A DNA stretch of 64,000 nt. It comes from Prevotella sp. (GTDB taxonomy: Bacteria; Bacteroidota; Bacteroidia; Bacteroidales; Bacteroidaceae). Position 1 is the stretch's first letter. Each line of letters begins with the position of its first letter. Location: the NCBI GenBank assembly GCA_017470345.1, contig JAFUEP010000016.1:1-64000 (forward strand). The letters run 5' to 3'. The position numbers and the translations under genes were made by a program. Positions 1 through 9,180 of the stretch are shown in pieces. The notes below the pieces were generated by a model. The model was not told where the DNA came from, searched no databases, and saw nothing but the letters and a program-made list of their open reading frames with translations.

Positions 1-6
1 AATGAG

Positions 7-136
7 TGTCACTTCGTGACAGAAATCTAGCAAATCTTTTCAAATCTTCCAAAGCAGATTTGTTTGATTTGTTCAGATTTGAAGGATTTCTCGCCGTAGG
101 CGACTAAAAATCAAGGCTTTCGCATGCTTGCGAAAG
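7..136. repeat. Cluster of small hairpins and CAAATCT/AGATTTG repeats
   Basis: A perfect hairpin TGTCAC-TTC-GTGACA lies at 7-21. Inverted copies of CAAATCT and AGATTTG fill roughly 30-85, and a perfect 8-bp hairpin CTTTCGCA-TGCT-TGCGAAAG lies at 117-136. The last overlaps the 3' end of a doubtful small ORF (104-271, minus). Apart from that ORF, 1-338 holds nothing I can assign to a gene. The hairpins resemble the other short palindromes in gene-poor parts of this window. Confidence 0.6.
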
Positions 137-271
137 TTGAGAACGATTATTGTTACTGGCCCTGACCACAAAATACTCTCCTTGATAGCCAAAGTTTATA
201 TCGTCATCTTCGCCATCACCAGTTTCATACCGACTATTTGACACTCTAAAAACAACTTGCCTATACGGCAT
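104..271 (-). CDS. Possible small protein of 55 aa, unrecognised
   Basis: An ATG at 271 opens a 55-codon minus-strand frame ending in TAG at 104-106. The product is acidic in the middle (GDGEDDDINFGYQGEY) and ends within a palindromic hairpin. It lies downstream of, and in the same direction as, the three small minus-strand genes at 339-1449, so it could be the tail of that group or the remnant of a longer gene cut by the repeat cluster. No family is recognised and no promoter is visible. It could equally be chance. Confidence 0.2.
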   Translation of the reverse strand: MPYRQVVFRVSNSRYETGDGEDDDINFGYQGEYFVVRASNNNRSQLSQACESLDF

Positions 272-338
272 TTAAGCACCACATGTTGGCACCGACGACC
301 CCTTTAGAACAATGTGACAGATTTCCATTTTGATTTGT

Positions 339-779
339 TTAAAGAGACATGAGATAATAGCTGATTAGAATATTCAATCCTAAGAGGATCAGATAAAAGA
401 GAATAAAAATGAGCAGGTTTACCATCTGGTAGGTCGTATTCCATTTCGCGGCTAATCTCTGCAAATCATCCACACAAAGATCAAATGCAGCATTGAATGG
501 CAGATGATAATGCTGCAGCATTTTGATAAAAGCATACACGTATGCGAAGCCATATATCAATAAAACTGTGGATAGTAGCAGCCACCACATTGAAAATGAC
601 CCCATCATCTTGTAAACAGTTATTCCAAAGGGAGCCAAGCCTGACAACATCAGGACAACCCCCTGCAACCAAAGGTTAAACACCATGGAGATCTGCTTGT
701 AGGTCAACCCACACAGTTTTCCCCAATAACAACAAGAAAAGCACGCAAAGGCCAAAAGGCAAGAGTGCCAAATCAACAA
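339..779 (-). CDS. Small integral membrane protein, unknown function
   Basis: The 146-residue product is very hydrophobic, with about four predicted membrane segments: residues 2-20, about 36-55, about 62-86 and about 119-143. A short polar stretch (FDLCVDDLQRLAAKWN) separates the last two. I recognise no family. Its start overlaps the 3' end of the next minus-strand gene upstream by 7 bp, which suggests co-transcription and translational coupling with the genes at 773-1000 and 1006-1449. No enzyme motif is visible. Confidence 0.6.
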   Translation of the reverse strand: MLIWHSCLLAFACFSCCYWGKLCGLTYKQISMVFNLWLQGVVLMLSGLAPFGITVYKMMGSFSMWWLLLSTVLLIYGFAYVYAFIKMLQHYHLPFNAAFDLCVDDLQRLAAKWNTTYQMVNLLIFILFYLILLGLNILISYYLMSL

Positions 780-1000
780 GTCATTTTTTTCTCATTTTCT
801 CTGGTATGCTGTTTTCTTTTTACGAATTTCCTTGCATCCAACAGCACATATATCTCAAACAAACGGAGATCTGTGTAATATCTGATCCAACATTCGAATC
901 CAAGTCTGCCCTCTCGGATTTCTTTCAATGCCAGTTCATACAAGGTGCCGTCACCTCTTTTCCCATCTTGTGCTGTTATGAATCTATGTAAATCCCCCAT
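773..1000 (-). CDS. Small protein with a DUF1810-like N-terminus, possibly truncated
   Basis: The 75-residue product begins GDLHRFITAQ and continues LYELALKEIREGR. This looks like the start of DUF1810 proteins, which are usually about 140 residues and continue with a His/Trp-rich segment. That continuation is absent here. The remaining 40 residues (from LGFECWIRYY) are not recognised and end in a basic tail. It may be a remnant of a DUF1810 gene fused to unrelated sequence. It sits 5 bp downstream of the 1006-1449 gene and overlaps the 339-779 gene, so the three form a compact unit. The family link is from memory of the motif only. Confidence 0.4.
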   Translation of the reverse strand: MGDLHRFITAQDGKRGDGTLYELALKEIREGRLGFECWIRYYTDLRLFEIYVLLDARKFVKRKQHTRENEKKMTC

Positions 1001-1005
1001 TGGCC

Positions 1006-1449
1006 TTAGTCTTTCAATCCCAGTTTCTTCATCTTGTCGTCATTGAGATTCAGGGGCTTTATCCACATGTAATCAGGATACTGGCCCAGCACGAAGAGGG
1101 TGACAGGACACAACCAGATGAAGGCCCCGAAGGAGTTGGCAGCTACGAGGTCTACCTGATAGTGGGCTCCCCCCGTGATGCTGGAGTCTTCTTTGGCGAT
1201 CCGGAACCAGCCTCGGGGCATTTCACCAGATGCAATGTCCACACACACCTTGATTTCTGTGTGTGTCCCGTCGTAAGAAAGAAGCTCACACAGATCGTCG
1301 GCTCCTTCCACCATCATCAGGTTATGATGGTCGAAAGGCCAGTCTGGATAGTCCACGTACCAGCAGTCATCATCCTCTTTGGTGAAGGAGATGGTGTACT
1401 CGCTTTTTCTGCCAAAATACTTCTTCGACATCATCGAAGCTGCTTTCAT
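1006..1449 (-). CDS. Conserved-looking hypothetical protein, 147 aa
   Basis: The product appears soluble and acidic, with an aromatic-rich start (YTISFTKEDDDCWYVDYPDWP) and a small hydrophobic patch near residues 108-123. It has no signal peptide or catalytic motif that I recognise. It is the first gene of a three-gene minus-strand unit. A -7 box lies about 65 bp upstream (1513-1520), which supports the upstream ATG. Small cytoplasmic proteins of this type are common in Bacteroidota accessory regions and I cannot assign a role. Confidence 0.55.
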   Translation of the reverse strand: MKAASMMSKKYFGRKSEYTISFTKEDDDCWYVDYPDWPFDHHNLMMVEGADDLCELLSYDGTHTEIKVCVDIASGEMPRGWFRIAKEDSSITGGAHYQVDLVAANSFGAFIWLCPVTLFVLGQYPDYMWIKPLNLNDDKMKKLGLKD

Positions 1450-1512
1450 TTAATCTGAAACTGAATACTCCATTGATTAGTGTTTTAATTGATTTGCTTC
1501 CTTTAACCGATG

Positions 1513-1520
1513 CAAAGGTA
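1513..1520 (-). promoter_or_regulatory. Predicted -7 box for the 1449-339 gene unit
   Basis: Read on the minus strand the sequence is TACCTTTG, matching the Bacteroidota TAnnTTTG element, and it lies 64 bp upstream of the first gene. The assignment rests on motif and position only. Confidence 0.5.
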
Positions 1521-1746
1521 ATAAAAGATGGACGCGTATGCAAGGAATTCAGGAATTGTTGTATGAAAACCCATGCCCGTTGTACGAGATGTCAGAATTC
1601 CAGCCGGAAGCCTTTTTCCTTCATCTCGTTGTAGCTCTCCGGACCCGGAACTTATAGAGGGATGTCACACTTCTTGTTCGGCTGGCGTGAGCGTTCGGTC
1701 AGGTTGGGAAGCCCAACTGGTGCGGTCTGCAGAACTTCCGCCACGT

Positions 1747-1816
1747 CGTGACGGCATGGCGTCATGGCGTGACGGCATGAAATCACGACGTGACGGCATG
1801 ACGTCACGACGTGACG
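1747..1816. repeat. 21-bp tandem repeat, three units plus a partial one
   Basis: Units start at 1747, 1768 and 1789, each beginning CGTGACGGCATG. A fourth partial unit starts at 1810. The units are rich in self-complementary TGACGTCA-like words. They lie in a gene-free interval upstream of the glycerate kinase remnant. The ORF across them (1573-1902) looks like a by-product of the 21-bp period rather than a gene. Confidence 0.75.
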
Positions 1817-1850
1817 AGAGTTTGCTACGGTGGACAAATGGGGAATATGC

Positions 1851-1881
1851 TTGGCCGTTTAGGATTTATTCCTTACCTTTG
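1851..1881 (+). promoter_or_regulatory. Predicted promoter ahead of the glycerate kinase remnant
   Basis: TTGG at 1851-1854 and TACCTTTG at 1874-1881 are separated by about 20 bp, as in Bacteroidota -33/-7 promoters. An imperfect A/G-rich repeat (GAAGAGTGAAGAGTG type) fills the interval to the start codon. Confidence 0.5.
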
Positions 1882-1919
1882 CCACGGGGAAGGGAAGAGT
1901 GAAGAGTGTAGAGTGAAGA

Positions 1920-2416
1920 ATGAAAAGTGAAAAGATAATGAATAATATTATTGTTGCCATCGACTCATTCAAGGGCTGTCTGACGTCAAAGGAGGCTAAC
2001 AGGGCGGCGGCAGAGGGCGTCCGGCAGGGGATGGCGGATGCGGAGGTGAGGCAGGTGGCGGTCAGCGACGGCGGCGAGGGATGGCTCGACGCTTTTCAAG
2101 AGGCCTGGGGCGGTGATCTCGTGGATGTGCGCGTGAGCGACCCGCTGGGGCGACTTGTCATGGCGCAGTATCTGAAAAAGGACGACAGGGCTGTCGTCGA
2201 GATCGTCAGCACCTGCTCGATGCGGGGTTCTCACGGGTGGTGTGCATCAACCCCGACGGTCTCCCCCTCGAAGAAGCCATGAAGCCGGAGACGGCCAAAA
2301 GGAACATCACGCTCGCTTGCCGCGAAAGCAACGGGAGCCTTCGGCTGGCGCTCGAGCTCTGCTCGCTTGCTACCGAAGGGACGCAAGAAATTGAACAAAA
2401 TTTAAAACAAAATTAA
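1920..2416 (+). pseudogene. Glycerate kinase remnant with a large internal deletion
   Basis: The open frame from 1920 encodes a good glycerate kinase N-terminus (NNIIVAIDSFKGCLTSKEAN, then VSDGGEGWLDAF) for about 95 residues. From about 2204 the recognisable C-terminus (HLLDAGFSRVVCINPDGLPL, then EEAMKPETAKRNI) is read in another frame, ending at TAA 2414-2416. Intact family members are about 370-380 residues, so roughly 230 central codons are missing and the two ends are out of frame. The first residues, MKSEK, come from an A/G-rich repeat. A 26-bp dispersed repeat lies in the 3' part. It is not expected to make active enzyme. Confidence 0.8.
2364..2389 (+). repeat. Dispersed 26-bp repeat, copy 1
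   Basis: This 26-bp stretch starting CGCTTGCTACCGAAGG occurs again, inverted and identical, at 30968-30993 inside the trmH-like gene. It contains the small palindromic words typical of REP-like elements. Confidence 0.75.
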
Positions 2417-2567
2417 ACAAAATGGCAAGTATGATGGCACAAACGAATAATTTTGAATCAATTTTGAAAAATTTCCCGCCGAAGGCGGTTCGATTCGAGA
2501 TGAGCCAAACAGTTACGGAATGGGCACGTAATCTTGTTTTCTGTTAAAAAAGCGGCGAAAAGTGACG

Positions 2568-2594
2568 TTGTTTCGTTTTTTATGTTTACCTTTG
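2568..2594 (+). promoter_or_regulatory. Predicted recJ-recQ promoter
   Basis: TACCTTTG at 2587-2594 matches the -7 consensus and TTG at 2568-2570 could serve as the -33 element, although the 16-bp spacing is short. The start codon follows 64 bp downstream. The preceding interval (2417-2567) holds a CCGCCGAAGGCGG palindrome near 2478 and no gene. Confidence 0.45.
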
Positions 2595-2657
2595 TATGCT
2601 AATTTGCCTTAATAGGCCCTTTAGCTTCGCGACAGCATATAAAAACAAAACAATATA

Positions 2658-4385
2658 ATGAACTCTAAATGGAATTACGAACAACCTTCACCCGAGCGCA
2701 GGCAGGCGGCTAAGGAACTGGCCGACAAGATCGGCATGAGCCCCGTGCTGGCCGAGCTGCTGCTGAAGCGCGGCATACGGACGGAGTCGGCCGCCAAGCG
2801 CTTCTTCCGGCCGATGCTCTCGGAGCTGATCGACCCGTTCCTGATGAACGACATGGACGTGGCGGTCGACCGGCTGAACGACGCCATGGGCCGCAAGGAG
2901 CGCATCATGGTCTACGGCGACTACGACGTCGACGGATGCACGGCCGTAGCGCTGGTCTACAAGTTTCTGCAACAGTTCTACTCGAACATCGAGTACTACA
3001 TCCCCGACCGCTACGAGGAGGGCTACGGCATCAGCCGCAAGGGCCTCGACTACGCCAAGGAGCAGGACGTCCGGCTCATCATCGTGCTCGACTGCGGCAT
3101 CAAGGCCGTCAGCGAGATTGCCTACGCCCGCGAGCTGGGCATCGACTTCATCATCTGCGACCACCACGTGCCGGACGACGTGATGCCGTGCGCCGTGGCC
3201 ATCCTCAACCCGAAGCGCGAGGACTCGACCTACCCCTTCAAGGACCTCTGCGGCTGCGGCGTGGGATTCAAGTTCATGCAGGCCTTCGCCAAGAACAACG
3301 GCATCCCCTTCTCGCAGCTCATCCCGCTGCTCGACTTCTGCGCCGTCTCGATAGCGGCCGACATTGTCCCCGTCATGGGCGAGAACCGCATCCTGGCCTA
3401 CCACGGACTGAAGCAGCTCAACCAGAACCCGTCGGTCGGGCTGAAGGCGATCATCGAGATCTGCGGACTAACGGGGCGCGAGATCACGATGAGCGACATC
3501 ATCTTCAAGATAGGGCCCCGCATCAATGCCAGCGGACGCGTGCAGAACGGCACGGAGACGGTGGACCTGCTCGTCGAGAAGGACATCAAGCGGGCACTGG
3601 CCGAGGCCACGCACATCAACGAATACAACGAGCAGCGCAAGGACATCGACAAGCAGATGAGCGAGGAGGCCAACCAGATCGTGGAGCGCCTGGAGAGCCA
3701 GGAGCACCAGCCCGCCATCGTGCTCTACAACGAGGGATGGAAGAAGGGCATCGTCGGCATCGTCGCCTCGCGCGTGGCCGAGATATACTACAGGCCGACG
3801 GTGGTGCTCTCGTGCAACGACGGCATGGCCAGCGGGTCGGCACGGTCGGTGGCGGGCTACGACATCTATGACGCCATCAAGTCGTGTCGCGACCTGCTCG
3901 AGAACTTCGGCGGACACACCTATGCCGTCGGGCTGTCGCTCCGCGTGGAGAACATCCCGGAGTTCCGGCGACGATTCCAGCAGTACGTCAGCGAGCACAT
4001 ACTGCCCGAACAGACGGAGGCCCTGCTCGACATCGAGGCGGAGGTGGACTTCAAGGACATCACGAAGAAGCTGCAGAACGACCTGAAGAAGTTTGCACCG
4101 CACGGACCGGAGAACCCCAAGCCCGTCTTCTGCACCCGGCATGTCTACGACTACGGCACGTCGAAGGTGGTGGGCAAGCAGCAGGAGCACATCAAGCTGG
4201 AGCTGGTCGACTCGCGCTCGTCGAACGTGATGAACGGCATCGCCTTCGGCCAAAGCGCCGCCGCACGCTATATCAAGTCGAAGCGTTCGTTCGACATCGC
4301 CTACACCATCGAGGAGAACATCTACAAGCGCAGCGAGGTGCAGCTGCAGATTGAGGACATTAAGCCGTCGGAGGATGAGAAGTGA
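2658..4385 (+). CDS. recJ: Single-stranded-DNA-specific exonuclease RecJ
   Basis: RecJ degrades single-stranded DNA 5' to 3' in recombination and mismatch repair. The 575-residue product has the usual family length and shows the DHH phosphoesterase motifs in order: VYGDYDVDGCTA near residue 85, IVLDCGIKA near 138, and the signature ICDHHVPDD near 170. A DHHA1-type C-terminal region follows (GWKKGIVGIVASRVAE, then SGSARS and FGGHTYAVGLSL). Its stop codon lies in the first heptamers of a repeat that leads into recQ 18 bp downstream, so the two repair genes are probably co-transcribed. Nothing catalytic appears to be missing. Confidence 0.95.
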   Translation: MNSKWNYEQPSPERRQAAKELADKIGMSPVLAELLLKRGIRTESAAKRFFRPMLSELIDPFLMNDMDVAVDRLNDAMGRKERIMVYGDYDVDGCTAVALVYKFLQQFYSNIEYYIPDRYEEGYGISRKGLDYAKEQDVRLIIVLDCGIKAVSEIAYARELGIDFIICDHHVPDDVMPCAVAILNPKREDSTYPFKDLCGCGVGFKFMQAFAKNNGIPFSQLIPLLDFCAVSIAADIVPVMGENRILAYHGLKQLNQNPSVGLKAIIEICGLTGREITMSDIIFKIGPRINASGRVQNGTETVDLLVEKDIKRALAEATHINEYNEQRKDIDKQMSEEANQIVERLESQEHQPAIVLYNEGWKKGIVGIVASRVAEIYYRPTVVLSCNDGMASGSARSVAGYDIYDAIKSCRDLLENFGGHTYAVGLSLRVENIPEFRRRFQQYVSEHILPEQTEALLDIEAEVDFKDITKKLQNDLKKFAPHGPENPKPVFCTRHVYDYGTSKVVGKQQEHIKLELVDSRSSNVMNGIAFGQSAAARYIKSKRSFDIAYTIEENIYKRSEVQLQIEDIKPSEDEK

Positions 4386-4402
4386 TAGATGAAAAGTGAA
4401 AG

Positions 4403-6391
<1,989 letters not shown>

Positions 6392-6420
6392 ATAAAGTGT
6401 CTATTGAGAGTCGGGCGGAC

Positions 6421-9099
6421 TCACTCCACCCATTTCTTTCCCTTACTGACCTTGATGCCCTTGACTGCCGACGGGCGGCGGATGCCGTCGACGCCATAGA
6501 CGGCGTCGGACGACGTCGGCATGGACGGCTGCACCGGGTGGATGCCGCTGGACGTGTCGGCCATGACGGCGGCCGCCTCCTCGGCCGTCAGGGCGTAGTT
6601 GTAGAGGCGCACGTCGTCGAGATAGCCCGTGAAGTAGGGGTCGGCCGCAAACTGGCTGCGGCCCAGATAGTTGAGCACGGGAGCGACGTCGGCCGGCGTG
6701 ATCGTGATGGCCGACGACTGGGCCACAGGCTCGCCGTCGATATAAATGGTGGTCAGCCCTTCGGCCATGCTCACGACGACGTGGCGCCACTGCAGGGGCG
6801 TCAGACGCTCGGGGCAGTCGAGGGTCTGCTCCTCGCCGCCGTTCTTGATGGCGAAGCGCATGGTACGGCCGTTGTATGGGGTGAGGAAGATATAGTGGTC
6901 GGTGTCGTAGCCGAAGTCGAAGATGCGCTGCCAGGCTGACGAGGTGCGCACGTTGACCCACGCACAGAAGGTCAGCTCGCGCCAGCGGGCTACGTCGTAG
7001 GGCAGCTGCACGTACTCCTTCGACGTCGCGGTAAGCTTCAGGCTCTGCTGGCCTGACCGGGCCTCGGCGATGTATTGCGGCGAGGCGGCGCCGAAGCGGG
7101 CGTCCATGAGGTTCTCCGTCGCGTCGTTGAGGTCGCCGTCCATCTGCCAGCGGGCCACGAGCGTCGGAGCGTCGGCGGTGGTCGTGCGAGCCTCCTCGGA
7201 CAGTTCCGAGAGGTTCTGCGCCCGGTCGATGGCCCTCACCTTATATATATAAGAGGTGGCGGGGCGAATGGTGTGGTCGACGAAATAGCAGTCGCTCAGC
7301 CGACGGGCTATCGTGTTCCACGTCCCACCGTCGGCCTCGGCACGCAGCACCATGTAGCCGTCGAGGTCAGTGTCGGTCGTGTTGGCGTCCCATGTCAGCA
7401 GGACACTTGCCGACTGGGCCTTGGCCTCAAGGTTCTGGGGCTGCTGGGGCGCCTTGGTCTCGTAGGCCACGTCGACAGGCAGCAGGCGCCACATCAGTCG
7501 GTTGCGGGCTGCCTCAGACAGCATCGAGGTCTGAGTGACGCGCACGCCGTTGGCACTCGAGGTGCTGAAAGAGGCCATGTAGAGGGCACTCTCGCGATTG
7601 CGGATGTAGTAGTAGCCATCGCCGGCATACTCCAGATACCACTGCTCGTTGCTCGTCGGCCCAGCCTGCTCGTAGGCGATGAGCTGCGCATTGTCAGCGG
7701 TCGAGAAGTTCTTCACGTTGATGCGCAGGTTAGCGTTGGTGACCGACTCAATGTCGTAGAAGCTGTAGTCGCCGCCTGTGCGGGGTGAGCATGGCTTGAT
7801 GGTCCACTTCTGGCGGTCGACGCCCGTCCACTTCTGCTGGACGATAGCTGAGCTATTGACGGCCACGACATTGCCCGTGGCACGGTTGACGATCTTATAG
7901 ACACCCTCCGTGATGGGCATCGGCTGAACGTCCTCGCCCCAGGTGATGTCGACGACGCGCTCGGCATTGGTCTGCCCCGTCTGATAGCCCGTGCCGCCAG
8001 GCATCTCCATGCTGAAGGCACGCATGGGACCATGACCGTCGAAGTAGACGTCGCGGTCGGCTGAGAGGAACTGATAGGTGGTCGTATAGGCCTGACGCTC
8101 GCTGGAGCCGATGAAGGCCTTCACACGGCCGTCGTCATGACGATAGACGGAGGCGGCGGTCCAGTTGTTGCGGTGCTCGGCATAGGCGAGGCGCTCGCCA
8201 TGGCGGCTGATATCGCAGAACTCGCCTCGGGCCCGGCTGTCGAAGGCCCACCAGATGCCGACGGTCATGCCGTACTCCAGGCCGATCATGGCCTCGGCCA
8301 CGTTGTGCATCTCGTCGTTGTAGCCCGTCTTGCCCAGCTCGGCAAGCCGCTGATGGAACGAGACATAGCTGGCCATGGAGCCAGCCAGCTGGTGGGTGTT
8401 GCCCCAGTCGTAGTAGTCGCGCCCCTCGTTGAACCAGTTCCACGCCTTGTCGTCGTTGAGCGTGTTGCCGCCCACGATGGCGATGTCGGCAAAGCGCGGA
8501 TACTGGGTCTTCAGTATCTGTGCCACCTGGGCCTGCTTGGCCGTCGTGGCGCCTTCCTCCGCAGTCCAGTAGTCGGGCTCGTTGAAGGGCGAGACGCCGA
8601 TGACGGGATGCTGCGTGTTCTCCTGAAGCCAATGGACGTGGCTGTTGATGTTGGCGGCCCAGTGGTCTACATTGGCACTGCGGTTCTTGACGAAGTATTC
8701 GTCGGAGCCTGCCTCCTGGTCGGCCGTGAGGATGAGCGGCAGCTTGCTGTCGACGATGTCGAACATGTTGGCGCGCTGGCGCAGAAAGCTGGTCTGGTCG
8801 CTCTGCAGCACGGAGTCGTTGGTCAAGGCCTTGGTGGTGCGGAAGGCCGAGCGCCCCACGCCGATGTTCTCGCGGCCCATGTGGTTCAGTCCCTTGCGCA
8901 GGTTCTGCTCATTGATCCATGCCTGGTCGAGACCCCAGGTGGGGGCGAAGCGATGGCCTTCAGCCTGCAGGCTAAAGGGCAGTGTGACGTCGGCCGGCGC
9001 CTGCGGCGCGAGATAGAGACTCGACGAGGAGCGCTCCTGAGCCGTGGCTGTGGCAGCGGCCAGAAGGATGAAAGTCGAAAGGGTTGCTCTGATATTCAT
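6421..9099 (-). CDS. Secreted glycoside hydrolase (clan GH-A-like) with lectin, FN3 and LamG-like modules
   Basis: A 20-residue signal peptide (ends AAATATA/QE) precedes a catalytic region of about residues 30-370. The likely acid/base is E174 in GVSPFNEPDYW and the likely nucleophile is E263 in NDEMHN, an arrangement typical of retaining clan GH-A barrels. After it come a ricin-type beta-trefoil (about 395-545), a fibronectin type III module (about 555-640, PQQPQNLEAKAQSASVLLTW) and a LamG-like jelly roll (about 660-830). The C-terminus (YGVDGIRRP...KGIKVSKGKKWVE) resembles a sorting motif. I cannot give the GH family; GH30- or GH39-like are possible. It follows the GH128-like gene by 60 bp and is probably co-transcribed, so the two likely attack the same glucan or related polymer. 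Confidence 0.75.
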   Translation of the reverse strand: MNIRATLSTFILLAAATATAQERSSSSLYLAPQAPADVTLPFSLQAEGHRFAPTWGLDQAWINEQNLRKGLNHMGRENIGVGRSAFRTTKALTNDSVLQSDQTSFLRQRANMFDIVDSKLPLILTADQEAGSDEYFVKNRSANVDHWAANINSHVHWLQENTQHPVIGVSPFNEPDYWTAEEGATTAKQAQVAQILKTQYPRFADIAIVGGNTLNDDKAWNWFNEGRDYYDWGNTHQLAGSMASYVSFHQRLAELGKTGYNDEMHNVAEAMIGLEYGMTVGIWWAFDSRARGEFCDISRHGERLAYAEHRNNWTAASVYRHDDGRVKAFIGSSERQAYTTTYQFLSADRDVYFDGHGPMRAFSMEMPGGTGYQTGQTNAERVVDITWGEDVQPMPITEGVYKIVNRATGNVVAVNSSAIVQQKWTGVDRQKWTIKPCSPRTGGDYSFYDIESVTNANLRINVKNFSTADNAQLIAYEQAGPTSNEQWYLEYAGDGYYYIRNRESALYMASFSTSSANGVRVTQTSMLSEAARNRLMWRLLPVDVAYETKAPQQPQNLEAKAQSASVLLTWDANTTDTDLDGYMVLRAEADGGTWNTIARRLSDCYFVDHTIRPATSYIYKVRAIDRAQNLSELSEEARTTTADAPTLVARWQMDGDLNDATENLMDARFGAASPQYIAEARSGQQSLKLTATSKEYVQLPYDVARWRELTFCAWVNVRTSSAWQRIFDFGYDTDHYIFLTPYNGRTMRFAIKNGGEEQTLDCPERLTPLQWRHVVVSMAEGLTTIYIDGEPVAQSSAITITPADVAPVLNYLGRSQFAADPYFTGYLDDVRLYNYALTAEEAAAVMADTSSGIHPVQPSMPTSSDAVYGVDGIRRPSAVKGIKVSKGKKWVE

Positions 9100-9125
9100 G
9101 ATGATACTTTTTTTAGATTGAAAAG

Positions 9126-9180
9126 CTCAAAGATGAAAGGTGAAAGATAAGAAACATGATTACTTTTCACTCTTCATTTC
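9126..9180. repeat. Partial heptamer/palindrome element between the two GH genes
   Basis: GATGAAAGGTGAAAG-type heptamers, an ATGATTA core word and the complementary TTTTCACTCTTCATTTC arm form an imperfect hairpin. On the minus strand it encodes the last residues (EMKSEK) and the stop codon of the upstream GH128-like protein. It matches the arms of elements A-C but lacks their long core. Confidence 0.65.

Noticed and set aside
1573-1902. 109-codon plus-strand ORF
   Set aside because: It spans the 21-bp tandem repeats, encodes low-complexity RRDGM repeats and lacks any recognisable protein feature.
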